Shown here: in pieces, positions 30,276 through 39,134 of the stretch | Position numbering within the stretch: position 1 is the first letter of the stretch | Layout of the letters: every line of letters begins with the position of its first letter | Source of the DNA: Actinomycetota bacterium | GTDB taxonomy: Bacteria; Actinomycetota; Rubrobacteria; Rubrobacterales; Rubrobacteraceae | Direction: 5' to 3' | DNA: 51,634 bases | Assembly (NCBI GenBank): GCA_902810695.1 | Contig: CADDYV010000024.1 | Location: forward strand, 1-51,634 | Notes under the pieces: model-generated | Told to the model about the DNA's origin: nothing | What the model saw: only the letters and a program-made list of their open reading frames with translations | Database searches by the model: none | Made by a program: the position numbers and the translations under genes

Positions 30276-31853
30276 ATGGTTACGCTGCCAGAGTGGTACA
30301 ACGCGAGCCTCCTGATCGACCGCAACCTGGAGGCGGGACGCGCGGACAAGATCGCCATCCGCTGCGGCGAGGAAGAGATAAGCTACAGCGAGCTGGCGCG
30401 GCGCATCAACCGCTTCGGCCACGCCTTGAGGGATATGGGTGTCCGGCAGGAGGACCGGGTTCTGCTCGTGCTCAACGACACGCCCTCCTTCCCGGTGGCG
30501 TTCTTCGCGGCGATGAGGATCGGGGCGGTCCCGATCCCGGTGAACACCCTGCTCGGCTCCGGGGACTACCGCTTCTTCGTCGAGAACAGCCGCTCGCGCG
30601 TCGTGGTTGCCGACGAGATGCACTACGAGAAGGTTCGCGAAGGCGTGGAAGGGTGCGACGAACCGGCGGAGATCATCGTGACCAACGGCGCGGCGGAAGG
30701 CAGAGAAACTCTGGAAGAACTGCTGGAGTCCGGGGAAGACGAGCTTTCCCCGGCCAACACCCATAAGGACGATCCCGCCTTCTGGCTCTACAGCTCCGGT
30801 TCGACCGGCAAGCCTAAAGGTGCGGTCCACCTCCAGCACGACATCCTCTACACCTGCGAGACCTACGCCAGAGAGATACTCGGGGTGACGGAGGAAGATG
30901 TGACTTTCTCCGCCTCTAAGCTCTTCCACGCCTACGGGCTGGGAGGCGGGCTCACCTTCATCTTCTGGGCCGGGGGATCTACCGTTCTGTACCCCGGAAG
31001 GCCCACGCCGCAGGCTGTTCTGGGGACGATAGAGCGGTACCGTCCCACGCTGTTCTTTACCGTGCCCACGCTGTACAACGCGATCCTCAACTACCAGGGA
31101 GCTTCCGGCTACGACCTCTCTTCCATCCGCCTGTGTGCCTCCGCTGCCGAGGCGCTCCCCGCCAGCATCTGGCGCCGCTGGAAGGAGATGTTCGGCTCGA
31201 TAATCCTCGACGGCATCGGTTCGACGGAGATGCTGCACATCTTCGTCTCCAACACCCCGGAGAGGCTCAAGCCCGGTTCGAGCGGCGTTCCGGTGCCCGG
31301 ATACGAGGCGAGGATCCTGGACGAGAACGAGCGTCCGGTGGAGCCCGGTGAGGCCGGGTACCTGCTCGTGAAGGGCGACAGTTGCGCCGCCTACTACTGG
31401 CGCAACCACGAGAAGACCAAAGCGACCATGCGGGGCGAGTGGATGTTCGCCGGAGACTGGTACCGGCAGGACGAGGACGGATTCTTCTGGTACGAGGGGA
31501 GATCCGACGACATGATCAAGGTAAGCGGCCTGTGGGTCTCGCCGGTGGAGGTCGAGAGCACTCTGGGCGAGCACCCGGCGGTCGTCGAGGCTGCCGCGGT
31601 GGGCGTACCGGTAGATGGCCTGATGCGCGTCCGCGCGCACATAGTGCTGCGCGAAGGCTACGAGCCCTCGGATGCTCTGGTGGTGGAGCTGCAGGAGTGG
31701 TGCAAGCAGAAGCTCAAGCGCTACCAGTACCCGCACCTGGTGGAATTCGTGGACGAATTGCCCAAGACGGTGACGGGCAAGATCCAGCGCTACAAGCTTC
31801 GCGAACCGGAGACCGGGGTAACAATGCCCCAGCAGAAGGATGAACTGGTCTGA
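30276..31853 (+). CDS. Benzoate-CoA ligase-family acyl-CoA synthetase
   Basis: 525 residues of the adenylate-forming superfamily: P-loop WLYSSGSTGKPKGAVH, the family stretch SASKLFHAYGLGGGLTF, IGSTEMLHIF (A5), GDWYRQDEDGFFWYEGRSDD (A7/A8) and the C-terminal catalytic Lys in PKTVTGKIQRYK. Sequence pattern follows benzoate-CoA ligases rather than phenylacetate-CoA ligase PaaK. It activates an aryl acid to its CoA thioester. It lies 10 bp after the ALDH gene. The exact substrate is not determined by sequence. Confidence 0.88.
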   Translation: MVTLPEWYNASLLIDRNLEAGRADKIAIRCGEEEISYSELARRINRFGHALRDMGVRQEDRVLLVLNDTPSFPVAFFAAMRIGAVPIPVNTLLGSGDYRFFVENSRSRVVVADEMHYEKVREGVEGCDEPAEIIVTNGAAEGRETLEELLESGEDELSPANTHKDDPAFWLYSSGSTGKPKGAVHLQHDILYTCETYAREILGVTEEDVTFSASKLFHAYGLGGGLTFIFWAGGSTVLYPGRPTPQAVLGTIERYRPTLFFTVPTLYNAILNYQGASGYDLSSIRLCASAAEALPASIWRRWKEMFGSIILDGIGSTEMLHIFVSNTPERLKPGSSGVPVPGYEARILDENERPVEPGEAGYLLVKGDSCAAYYWRNHEKTKATMRGEWMFAGDWYRQDEDGFFWYEGRSDDMIKVSGLWVSPVEVESTLGEHPAVVEAAAVGVPVDGLMRVRAHIVLREGYEPSDALVVELQEWCKQKLKRYQYPHLVEFVDELPKTVTGKIQRYKLREPETGVTMPQQKDELV

Positions 31854-31861
31854 AGGAAGAT

Positions 31862-33130
31862 ATGACTGAGATAAAAGAAGCCTGGATAGTAGGAGCGGTG
31901 CGCACCCCGATAGGCAGGCACGGCGGTGCTTTGAGCACCGTGCGTCCCGATGATCTGGGGGCTCTGGCCCTCGAGGCCCTCGTGGAACGCACCGGCATCT
32001 CCCCGCGAGAAGTCGAGGATGTCTACTTCGGATGCGCCAACCAGGCCGGAGAGGACAACCGCAATGTAGCCAGGATGTCCCTGCTTCTGGCGGGCTTCCC
32101 GGAGCACGTCTGTGGCGCCACGGTGAACAGGCTGTGTGGATCCGGCCTCGAAGCCATCTCCGAGGCCGCAAGAGCGGTGATGTTGGGAGAGGCAGAGGTA
32201 TATGTGGGCGGTGGGGTGGAGTCCATGAGCCGCGCTCCCTGGGTGATGCCAAAGCCGGAGAGGGCTTTTCCCACGGGGCACCAGAAGATATATGACACCA
32301 CTCTGGGTTGGCGGCTCGTCAACCCCAAAATGGAAGAAATGGGCCACACCGACTCACTGGGGATGACTGCGGAGAACCTCGCGGAGGAACGCTACCACCT
32401 GACCTCAGAAGAACAGGAACCAGATAGGCTCGCGGAAGGCTATGACATCTCCAGAGAGAAGCAGGACCTCTTCGCGCTGAGGAGCCACCAGAAAGCAGTG
32501 ACCGCAATTGATGGGAAACGCTTCAGGGAAGAGATAGTGCCGGTCGAGGTAAAGACGCGCAAAGAAGTGAAGCCGGTAGAAGCGGATGAAGGGCCGAGAA
32601 GAGACACCTCTCTGGAGAAGCTCTCCAAACTGAAGCCTGTCTTCAAAAAAGATGGAACCGTAACGGCGGGCAACTCCTCTCCCTTAAACGATGGAGCGGC
32701 GGCGGTCCTGGTCGTCTCCAGGGACTACGCAGAATCTCACGGGCTGGAGCCTCTGGCGAAGATAAAGAGCATAGCGGTAGCGGGAGTGCCGCCGAGGGTG
32801 ATGGGCATAGGGCCGGTGCCAGCCACACAGAAGGCGCTCCAGCGCGCGGGGATCTCCTTTGACGAGCTGGATCTCGTAGAGCTGAACGAAGCCTTTGCGG
32901 CCCAGAGCCTTGCGGTTCTATATGAGTGGGGGATGGACCCCGAGGATGAGAGGCTAAACCCCAATGGAGGAGCGATAGCCCTGGGGCATCCGTTGGGATG
33001 CTCGGGAGCGAGGATACTCACCACGCTGGTGCATGAGATGAGACGCAGGGAAGAGGCACGCTACGGGCTGGCGACGATGTGCATCGGGGTGGGACAGGGC
33101 ATCGCGATGGTCCTGGAGAAGGTAGAGTGA
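31862..33130 (+). CDS. Acetyl-CoA acyltransferase (thiolase), PaaJ/PcaF-like
   Basis: 422 residues. Nucleophilic Cys in [15 protein letters not shown] (about residue 91), the thiolase block [37 protein letters not shown] with catalytic His, and the second Cys in [11 protein letters not shown]. It cleaves 3-oxoacyl-CoA such as 3-oxoadipyl-CoA. Genes either side are co-directional, eight bases from the ligase stop. Confidence 0.93.
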   Translation: MTEIKEAWIVGAVRTPIGRHGGALSTVRPDDLGALALEALVERTGISPREVEDVYFGCANQAGEDNRNVARMSLLLAGFPEHVCGATVNRLCGSGLEAISEAARAVMLGEAEVYVGGGVESMSRAPWVMPKPERAFPTGHQKIYDTTLGWRLVNPKMEEMGHTDSLGMTAENLAEERYHLTSEEQEPDRLAEGYDISREKQDLFALRSHQKAVTAIDGKRFREEIVPVEVKTRKEVKPVEADEGPRRDTSLEKLSKLKPVFKKDGTVTAGNSSPLNDGAAAVLVVSRDYAESHGLEPLAKIKSIAVAGVPPRVMGIGPVPATQKALQRAGISFDELDLVELNEAFAAQSLAVLYEWGMDPEDERLNPNGGAIALGHPLGCSGARILTTLVHEMRRREEARYGLATMCIGVGQGIAMVLEKVE

Positions 33131-33183
33131 ACCTGCGCGGGCCGCGTCCCGCCTGTCCTGGTGTATAGCGGAAAGGATCGAGT

Positions 33184-34062
33184 TTGCTGGAGGGAATCCC
33201 GGTTATTGACGCCCACGTCCACGCCGCGCGTCTGCCCACGCTCAAGCTTTCCTGGAAGGAGTGGGCCCAGAAGTTCGGAAAGAGCGTCCCGTTCTCCGAG
33301 ATCTACGACGAGGAGGGGGCCCTGATCCCGGAGCGCTTCGATGAGTATCTGGCCGCGGAAGGCATAGACGGCACCATCCTCTTCTGCGAGTACAGCCCGA
33401 AGTCTACCGGCATCCAGCCCATCGAAGACCTGCTGCCGATCGTGGAGTTCAACCCGGATCGCTTCCACATCATGGCGAACCTGAACCCGCACCTGCACTA
33501 CCCGCTGGTGGCGGAGTTCAAGCGCCAACTCGGTATGGGCGCCGTCGGGCTGAAGCTACACCCCGTTCACGGCAGCTTCGCCCCCAACGACCAGATGCTC
33601 TACCCGCTGTACGCTTTTTGCGAGAGCGAGGGTTACTCGGTGGTCTTCCACTGCGGAACGAGCGTCTTTCCCGGAGCCACCAACCGCTACGCGGACCCGG
33701 CCCTGATCGAAGACGTGGCAAGGGACTTCCCCGACCTTACCATCGTGCTGGCCCACGGCGGGCGCGGCTGGTGGTACGACGCCGCAGCCTTCATGACGCT
33801 CATGCGCGAGAACGTCTGGATCGAGATCTCCGGCCTTCCTCCACAGAAGCTCCCCGACTATTACCACCGGTACGATTTCGAGCGTCTGGCCCGCAAGATG
33901 ATCTTCGGTACCGACTGGCCCGGCGTCCCCGGCCTGAAGGCCAACGCCCTCACCCTCTTCGACCTCGGCCTCTCCCGCGAGACCCTGGAGAAGATCCTTT
34001 ATCAAAACGCCCTGCGAGTTTACAGGATGGACGAATTCAAGACGGGGGGACAACATGGATGA
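33184..34062 (+). CDS. Amidohydrolase-2 family metal-dependent hydrolase/decarboxylase
   Basis: 292 residues from TTG 33184, with AAAGGA upstream. A TIM-barrel of the amidohydrolase-2 family (ACMSD, resorcylate decarboxylase relatives): HxH in VIDAHVHAA, GLKLHPVHG, VFHCGT, IVLAHGGRGWW and terminal Asp in IFGTDWPG. Such enzymes hydrolyse or non-oxidatively decarboxylate aromatic acids; which one applies here is not clear. It overlaps the next gene by 8 bp. Confidence 0.85.
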   Translation: MLEGIPVIDAHVHAARLPTLKLSWKEWAQKFGKSVPFSEIYDEEGALIPERFDEYLAAEGIDGTILFCEYSPKSTGIQPIEDLLPIVEFNPDRFHIMANLNPHLHYPLVAEFKRQLGMGAVGLKLHPVHGSFAPNDQMLYPLYAFCESEGYSVVFHCGTSVFPGATNRYADPALIEDVARDFPDLTIVLAHGGRGWWYDAAAFMTLMRENVWIEISGLPPQKLPDYYHRYDFERLARKMIFGTDWPGVPGLKANALTLFDLGLSRETLEKILYQNALRVYRMDEFKTGGQHG

Positions 34063-35125
34063 TGCGCCTTTGTTGGAGGGGATATCTTCGAGGACAGTGG
34101 ACACACCTCGACTGAGGACGCACATCCTGGCAGGCGGAGCAGAGGACGGTGTGCCCGTACTGTTCATCCACGGCAACATCTCCTCTTCCCGCTACTTCGA
34201 AGAGACGATGATCACGCTCCCGGATCGCTACCGGGCCATTGCTCCGGATCTGCGGGGATTTGGCGGCTCCGAAGCGAAGCCGGTGGATGCCACGAGAGGG
34301 CTCCGGGATTTCTCGGACGACCTGTACGCGCTGACGACCGCCCTGGGATTGGAGCGGGGAATTCACCTGGTCGGCTGGTCAATGGGTGGCGGCGTAGCCA
34401 TGCAGTACGCGATGGACCATCCGGGTGCGGTCGCAACCCTCGCCCTGATCTCACCTCTCTCGCCCTACGGTTTCGGCGGAACCAGGGACGAACAAGGCAC
34501 TCCATGCTGGCCGGACTACGCCGGTTCGGGCGGTGGCACGGCGAGCCCCGAGTTCGTCAAGCGGCTGGCCGAGGGCGACCGCAGCGCAGACGACCCCAAC
34601 TCCCCTCGCAACGTCATGAACTCGTTTTTCTTCAAGGACACTTCCCGCATCACCCCGGAGCGAGAAGAGGTATTCCTCTCGGAAGTGCTCAGATCCAAGG
34701 TGGGAGACGACAACTACCCGGGAGACGCAACAGCCTCGCAGAACTGGCCGAATGTCGCGCCCGGTACCAGAGGCGTGAATAACGCGATGTCGCCGAAATA
34801 CTGCAACCTGAGCGCGTTCGCCGGAATGAACCCCAAACCCGACGTGCTCTGGGTCCACGGCACAGACGACCAGGTCATCTCGGACACCTCTTTCTTCGAC
34901 TTCGGCTACCTGGGACAGCTCGAAGTCGTACCCGGCTGGCCGGGAACCGAGGTCTACCCGCCACAGCCGATGGTCTCCCAGATCCGGTCCGTGCTCGAAA
35001 GCTACCACCATAACGGAGGCAGCTACCAGGAGGAGATCATCCCCGGCTGCGGTCACTCCCCACACGTCGAGAGGCCCGAAACACTCAGCCAGATGCTGCT
35101 CGACTTCCTGGATGAACATGAGTAA
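34055..35125 (+). CDS. Alpha/beta-hydrolase fold protein
   Basis: 356 residues. VLFIHGNISSSRYFEETM (oxyanion), IAPDLRGFGGSE, nucleophile elbow LVGWSMGGGVAMQYA, acid WVHGTDDQVI and base GCGHSPHVERPE form a complete triad. The insert between strands (about 145-245) is larger than usual and includes a Gly/Ser/Asn-rich stretch, making a big cap. Last gene of the ligase operon. Possibly a ring-fission-product or ester hydrolase. Confidence 0.85.
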   Translation: MDDAPLLEGISSRTVDTPRLRTHILAGGAEDGVPVLFIHGNISSSRYFEETMITLPDRYRAIAPDLRGFGGSEAKPVDATRGLRDFSDDLYALTTALGLERGIHLVGWSMGGGVAMQYAMDHPGAVATLALISPLSPYGFGGTRDEQGTPCWPDYAGSGGGTASPEFVKRLAEGDRSADDPNSPRNVMNSFFFKDTSRITPEREEVFLSEVLRSKVGDDNYPGDATASQNWPNVAPGTRGVNNAMSPKYCNLSAFAGMNPKPDVLWVHGTDDQVISDTSFFDFGYLGQLEVVPGWPGTEVYPPQPMVSQIRSVLESYHHNGGSYQEEIIPGCGHSPHVERPETLSQMLLDFLDEHE

Positions 35126-35136
35126 CTCCCATGATA

Positions 35137-35165
35137 TTGAATTTGACTGAACGGACAGTTATACT
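35137..35165 (+). promoter_or_regulatory. paaA promoter with PaaR-type operator in its spacer
   Basis: TTGAAT (35137-35142), 17 bp, TATACT (35160-35165). The spacer is almost wholly filled by TTTGACTGAACGGACAGTT (35142-35160), the same element seen at 28546. A bound repressor would directly block polymerase. Transcription should start about 25 bases before paaA. Confidence 0.75.
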
Positions 35166-35195
35166 GTTGACATCATCGGCGGAAAGCGAGGGAAC

Positions 35196-36149
35196 ATGGC
35201 TGCTGTAACGGAAGAGGCTTTGCTGGATCGCATCAAGGAAGGGAGGCTGATAGAGGCTCCTGAGCAGGCGACCGAGCGGTACATCGAGGGGTTGAAGCGC
35301 ACGCTCATCGTTTCGGCGGATACGGAGTTGATCAGCGCCCCGGCTTACATGAACGCCACCAAAGACTTCTCCACGCTCCCGAGCGTCAACAACTACATCA
35401 CCGTCATGGGGATCGTGCAGGACGAGCTGGGGCACGCGCACATCGCCTACCGGATGCTGCGGGACCTTGGGGTGGACACCGAGGAGCTCGTCTACAGGCG
35501 CAAGCCCAAGCAGTTCAAATATCCGTATGCGTTCGACGTACCGCTGGAGAGCTTCACGGAGTTGGTGGTCGCCAACGGCTTCTACGATCGGGCGGGGTTC
35601 GTGCTCCTCTCCGATATCCACCGCAACTGCTCCTACGGGCCGTGGAAGCGGGCGCTGGTCAAGGTAGATAGGGAGGAGAACTTCCACCTCCGGCACGGCG
35701 AGAAGTGGATGCGGACCTTGAGCCGCGACCCGGAGAAAAAGGAAGAGTTGCAGCGGGCGGTGGACTGGATGTTCGTCCTGACGCTGGAGTGGTTCGGGCT
35801 GCCCGACGCCCAGAAGCGGCACAACGAGCAGATCGAGTACGGTTACAAGGGTTCAACCAACGACCAGCTCCGGCAGACCTGGATGTCCTCGACCGTTCCG
35901 CTGTGCGAGAGCCTGGGGCTCGACGTTCCGGCGCACTATGACGAAGAGCAGGAGAAGTACGTCATAGACTGCCCGTTCCCGGCGGATTTCGTCGCCGAGG
36001 AGAAGCGGTGGAACTTCGAGCGGGGTGAGATCTCCTGGGATGAGGTCTTGAAGCGCTGGAGGGAGCGCGGACCCAAGAACGAGGAGTACGTCGCGCACCT
36101 GCAGCGCGGCTACAAGGAACTCTACAACGGGCACGGGGAGCAGGGATGA
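35196..36149 (+). CDS. paaA: Ring 1,2-phenylacetyl-CoA epoxidase catalytic subunit PaaA
   Basis: 317 residues, the normal PaaA length and far shorter than BoxB. Diiron four-helix-bundle ligands are visible in DELGHAHIAYRM (ExxH) and REENFHLRHGEKW (ExxH), with NNYITVMGIVQDE leading in. It is the oxygenase subunit that epoxidises aryl-CoA. It starts the tightly packed operon paaA-D-B-B-C-D'-hydratase-paaY-ALDH; its stop overlaps the next start by four bases (ATGA). Confidence 0.93.
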   Translation: MAAVTEEALLDRIKEGRLIEAPEQATERYIEGLKRTLIVSADTELISAPAYMNATKDFSTLPSVNNYITVMGIVQDELGHAHIAYRMLRDLGVDTEELVYRRKPKQFKYPYAFDVPLESFTELVVANGFYDRAGFVLLSDIHRNCSYGPWKRALVKVDREENFHLRHGEKWMRTLSRDPEKKEELQRAVDWMFVLTLEWFGLPDAQKRHNEQIEYGYKGSTNDQLRQTWMSSTVPLCESLGLDVPAHYDEEQEKYVIDCPFPADFVAEEKRWNFERGEISWDEVLKRWRERGPKNEEYVAHLQRGYKELYNGHGEQG

Positions 36150-36454
36150 TGCGCACCACAGAAGAAGTTCGGGACGCGCTCAGAGAGGTTCTGGACCCGG
36201 AATACCCGATCAGCCTGGTGGATCTCGGCCTGATACGCGGGATCGAAGTCGAAGGTACAAAGGCCAGAATCAGGCTGACGTACACCTGCCTGGGGTGTCC
36301 TGCGACGGACATGATCCAGGACGACATCAGGGACCGCCTGCTCATGATGGAGGGCATAGACGAGGTGGAGATCGAGGTGGTCTGGGATCTGTGGTCCCGC
36401 AAGGATATAACGCCGCTGGGCAGGAAGAAGCTGCGCGAGGTGGGGGTGGTGTGA
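36146..36454 (+). CDS. paaD: PaaD N-terminal part, MIP18-family protein
   Basis: 102 residues, just the MIP18/DUF59 domain: VLDPEYPISLVDLGLIRGIE and TYTCLGCPATDMIQDDI with a CxxC. Canonical PaaD has in addition a C-terminal zinc ribbon; here that part is a separate small gene at 37673. The protein is thought to help assemble or load iron into the PaaABC monooxygenase. The start overlaps the paaA stop and the stop overlaps the next ATG by one base. Confidence 0.88.
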   Translation: MMRTTEEVRDALREVLDPEYPISLVDLGLIRGIEVEGTKARIRLTYTCLGCPATDMIQDDIRDRLLMMEGIDEVEIEVVWDLWSRKDITPLGRKKLREVGVV

Positions 36455-36645
36455 TGCGTCCCGTGGAGAACTACGAGGTCTTCACCGCCCGGCCGGACCG
36501 TCCTCTGAGGCACAACGGCAACGTGCGCGCCGCCAGCCCCAGAGACGCCGCCGTCTACGCCCACCTGATGTACGACGAGTGGCGCTGGAGAGAGATGTTC
36601 GTGGTGCCGAGCAAGGCGCTCGTACGGGTCATCAGGCCGGAGTAG
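36454..36645 (+). CDS. paaB: PaaB-family subunit, first copy
   Basis: 63 residues: YEVFTARPDRPLRHNGNVRA, ASPRDAAVYAHLMYDEWRWR and MFVVPSKALVRVI. This covers the core of PaaB (about 95 residues in E. coli), which bridges PaaA-PaaC pairs. It is shorter than usual and lacks the C-terminal extension. It is followed 9 bp later by a second PaaB-like gene. Confidence 0.85.
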   Translation: MRPVENYEVFTARPDRPLRHNGNVRAASPRDAAVYAHLMYDEWRWREMFVVPSKALVRVIRPE

Positions 36646-36654
36646 GGGATTAAC

Positions 36655-36852
36655 GTGGAGAGCTATCTGGTCTTTGCGCGAACCGAGTACGATGAGCCGG
36701 TGGAGCACCGGGGAGAAGTCGAGGCGGCCAGCGACGAGGAGGCGCGTAAGGCGGCTCTGGACCGCTACGGCGATAAGTGGCTGGAGCTGGTGCTGGTGCC
36801 GCAGCGCGATATCTACTGGGTCCAGAGAGAGAAAGAGGAGGTGGGGGCTTGA
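36655..36852 (+). CDS. PaaB-family subunit, second copy
   Basis: 65 residues from GTG 36655: YLVFARTEYDEPVEHRGEVE, AASDEEARKAALDRYGDKWL and LVLVPQRDIYWVQ. It aligns with the same PaaB core as the preceding gene (V-x-R/T...H-x-G-x-V-x-AAS...VP), so the two are paralogues and may form a heterodimer. The stop overlaps the paaC TTG start by four bases. Confidence 0.82.
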   Translation: MESYLVFARTEYDEPVEHRGEVEAASDEEARKAALDRYGDKWLELVLVPQRDIYWVQREKEEVGA

Positions 36853-37676
36853 GCGAGAGGCCAGAGGGAACCGAGGAGATAGCACCGGCGCGCAGCTCGA
36901 TGGAGGAGTTTATGGTGGAGGATGACGAGGCGCTGGCGGCTCTGGTCAACCTGATCGCAGTCCTCGGAGATAACGAGTATTTCCTGGGCAGGCGCGTCTC
37001 GGAGTGGGCCGATGCGGGACCTCTTCTGGAATCCACCGCGGCCTGCGCCGCCATTACCCAGGACAAGCTCGGGCACTCACGGGTCCTCTACCCGCTGCTC
37101 GAGGAGCTGCCCTGGCCCAACCCGCCGACCAGCCTTCAGGGAGAGCAGGACCGCAGGCGCCGCTACTCGGTGAGCTTCCTGGACGAGCCTTTCAAGAGCT
37201 GGTCGAACGTCGTGGCGGCGCTCGCGCTCGTGGGGCCCGCGGTCAACGTCGTGCTGGAGTCGGTTGCGACATCGAAGTACGAAAACCTGGCGAAGCGGGC
37301 GCAGCGCATCCTGGATGAAGAGCGGCTCACCTCCGCCTATGCCGAGGGGCTGGTGCGCCAGATCGCCTACAACGAGCGCGGCAGGAAACTCCTGCAGGAG
37401 CGGGTTGACGAGCTTTTCCTTGAAATGCTGTGCTGGTTTGGCCCGGAAGGGGAAGAGGGGATAGAAGTACTCAAGCGCGAGGGGCTCGTGAGCATGAGCA
37501 ACGAGGAGATGCGCCAGACCTACCTCAGCCGCGTGGTGCCGTTGCTCAAAGAGGCGCGCGTCGAGGTGCCGGTCGAGTGGGACGAACGAGAGCAAAGATG
37601 GGAGTACGGTGATCTTCCGTGGAACGAGTGGAATCAACTGCAACGCAGGCTACAGAGACCAAAGAAGAGCGCGTGA
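36849..37676 (+). CDS. paaC: Ring 1,2-phenylacetyl-CoA epoxidase structural subunit PaaC
   Basis: 275 residues from TTG 36849 (TTGA overlap with the second paaB-like stop). Ferritin-like helical protein with GDNEYFLGRRVSEWADAGPL, AAITQDKLGHSRVLYPLLEE and SWSNVVAALALVGPAVNVVL typical of PaaC. It partners PaaA as the non-catalytic subunit. The stop overlaps the zinc-ribbon gene by four bases. Confidence 0.92.
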   Translation: MSERPEGTEEIAPARSSMEEFMVEDDEALAALVNLIAVLGDNEYFLGRRVSEWADAGPLLESTAACAAITQDKLGHSRVLYPLLEELPWPNPPTSLQGEQDRRRRYSVSFLDEPFKSWSNVVAALALVGPAVNVVLESVATSKYENLAKRAQRILDEERLTSAYAEGLVRQIAYNERGRKLLQERVDELFLEMLCWFGPEGEEGIEVLKREGLVSMSNEEMRQTYLSRVVPLLKEARVEVPVEWDEREQRWEYGDLPWNEWNQLQRRLQRPKKSA

Positions 37677-37795
37677 GGTGTCCGTGGTGTGGCTCCGGGA
37701 ATGTGGAGCGGGTCTCCGAGTACGGCTCGCACCTGATGGTCTCGCAGTACATTTGTCTTGAGTGCCACAGCCCGTTCGAGCTCATCAAGAGATGA
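37673..37795 (+). CDS. Free-standing zinc ribbon equal to the PaaD C-terminal domain
   Basis: 40 residues from GTG 37673 (GTGA overlap with paaC); the alternative in-frame GTG 37628 would add 15 residues. CPWCGSGNVERVSEYGSHLM and CLECHSPFELIKR give two CxxC pairs and the PFxxIKR end that closes canonical PaaD proteins. With the MIP18 half at 36146 it amounts to a PaaD split over two genes. The stop overlaps the next ATG by four bases. Confidence 0.8.
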   Translation: MRCPWCGSGNVERVSEYGSHLMVSQYICLECHSPFELIKR

Positions 37796-38577
37796 AAGAC
37801 TACTCGAACCTGCGAACGAGCCTGGAGAACGGCGTGCTGCTCGTCCGGCTGGACCGTCCGGAGAGGCGCAACGCGCTGAACGAGGAGATGCAGCACGAGT
37901 TGCTGGAGTTATTCTCCGAAGCGGAGCGCGAGCCCGAGGTGCGGGGTATGATCCTGACCGGCAGCGGCGAGGCGTTTTCCGCGGGTGGCGACCTGTCGCG
38001 TTTCGAGCGGGAGTGGAACCCGGCGGAGTTTCGGGCGCAGAGCCACGAGCTGACGCGGCTCATCTCGACGGTCGAGCGGATTGAGAAGCCGGTGGTCGCG
38101 GCGATCAACGGTCTTGCGACCGGAGCTGGGACGCAGCTTGCGCTCTCGTGCGATCTGCGGGTGGCTTCGGAGAACGCCCGGTTCCTGTTCCGGGAGGGCA
38201 TGATCGGGCTCATCCCCAGCCACGGCGGTTGCGTGCGACTGGTCAAGCTGGTCGGGCTGGCCCGCGCGCGGGACATCCTTCTTGCCGGTGAGGACCTGGA
38301 CGCTTCCGAAGCCTTCCGGCACGGGCTCATCACACGGGTCGTCCCGCACGAGAGGTTGCTGGAGGAAGCGGGGGAGCTTATGCGACACATACTCAGACGG
38401 GCGCCGCAGACCTACGGGCTCGCCAAGCGCCTCTTGCACCTCTCGGCCAGCGTGGACCTGGAGAGCGGGCTCTTCGCGGAGAGCCTGGCGCAGAGCCTGC
38501 TCGTAACAACCGGGGACCATCACGAAGGCGTCCAGGCGGCGCGGGAGAAGCGCGCGCCCTCGTTCACGGGGAGGTAG
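37792..38577 (+). CDS. Enoyl-CoA hydratase/isomerase, PaaF/PaaG-like
   Basis: 261 residues from ATG 37792 (ATGA overlap). Crotonase motifs VRLDRPERRNALNEEM, AFSAGGDLSRFE, GLATGAGTQLALSCDLRVAS and MIGLIPSHGGCVRL. Within a paa operon the likely role is isomerisation of the ring epoxide to an oxepin, or hydration of the later enoyl-CoA; the two are not separable here. Confidence 0.88.
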   Translation: MKDYSNLRTSLENGVLLVRLDRPERRNALNEEMQHELLELFSEAEREPEVRGMILTGSGEAFSAGGDLSRFEREWNPAEFRAQSHELTRLISTVERIEKPVVAAINGLATGAGTQLALSCDLRVASENARFLFREGMIGLIPSHGGCVRLVKLVGLARARDILLAGEDLDASEAFRHGLITRVVPHERLLEEAGELMRHILRRAPQTYGLAKRLLHLSASVDLESGLFAESLAQSLLVTTGDHHEGVQAAREKRAPSFTGR

Positions 38578-38580
38578 CGG

Positions 38581-39132
38581 ATGGCCCATTTGCTTCCGTT
38601 TCAGGGCAAGGAGCCGCAGGTGGACCCCAGCGCCTTCATCGCGCCCACCGCGACGCTCATAGGAGACGTGGTGGTGGAGGAGGGAGCCAGCGTGTGGTTC
38701 GGAGCCGTTTTGAGGGGCGACTTCAACCGGATCGTAGTCGGTCCGGGCTCCAGCGTCCAGGATAACTGCGTGATCCACACCAATGAAGAGCTTCCCACGA
38801 CCATCGGCCAGAACGTTACCGTCGGGCATCTCTCACTGCTCGAAGGGTGCGTTATCGAGGATGGCGCGGTCGTCGGGATGGGAAGCATCGTGCTCAACCG
38901 GGCGCGCGTTGGAAGCCGGACCATGCTGGCCGCGGGCAGCGTGGTCCAGGAGAACCAGGAGATCCCACCGGAAGTCCTGGCGGCGGGCGTCCCGGCGCAG
39001 GTCAAGAGGTCCCTGGAGGGAAGCTCTTCCGCGTGGGTCGAGTCGGCGGCCCGCGAGTACCAGTCGCTCCGGCTCAAGTACATGAACGGTGAGAAGTCTA
39101 TCGTGCAAAACTACGGGAAGGGAGAGGAGTAG
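38581..39132 (+). CDS. PaaY-like gamma-carbonic-anhydrase-fold protein
   Basis: 183 residues, a left-handed beta-helix of hexapeptide repeats (IAPTATLIGDVVVEEGASVW). PaaY acts as a thioesterase that removes dead-end CoA products. Metal-ligand positions: NCVIHTN (His) and VTVGHLSLLEGC, where the first His is kept but the third ligand of the usual GHxxxxHGC is Glu. Metal binding may therefore be altered. Three bases after the hydratase, two before the ALDH. Confidence 0.85.
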   Translation: MAHLLPFQGKEPQVDPSAFIAPTATLIGDVVVEEGASVWFGAVLRGDFNRIVVGPGSSVQDNCVIHTNEELPTTIGQNVTVGHLSLLEGCVIEDGAVVGMGSIVLNRARVGSRTMLAAGSVVQENQEIPPEVLAAGVPAQVKRSLEGSSSAWVESAAREYQSLRLKYMNGEKSIVQNYGKGEE

Positions 39133-39134
39133 AT

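Noticed and set aside
30129-32252. Long minus-strand open frame of about 700 codons opposite the ALDH, ligase and thiolase genes.
   Set aside because: It is antisense to three well-supported genes, its translation is His/Arg/Pro-rich with no domain, and such frames are expected in high-GC DNA.
35196-36149. Benzoyl-CoA epoxidase BoxB instead of PaaA.
   Set aside because: The length (317 aa), together with adjoining PaaB, PaaC and PaaD homologues, fits PaaA; BoxB is about 470 aa and pairs with BoxA and BoxC.
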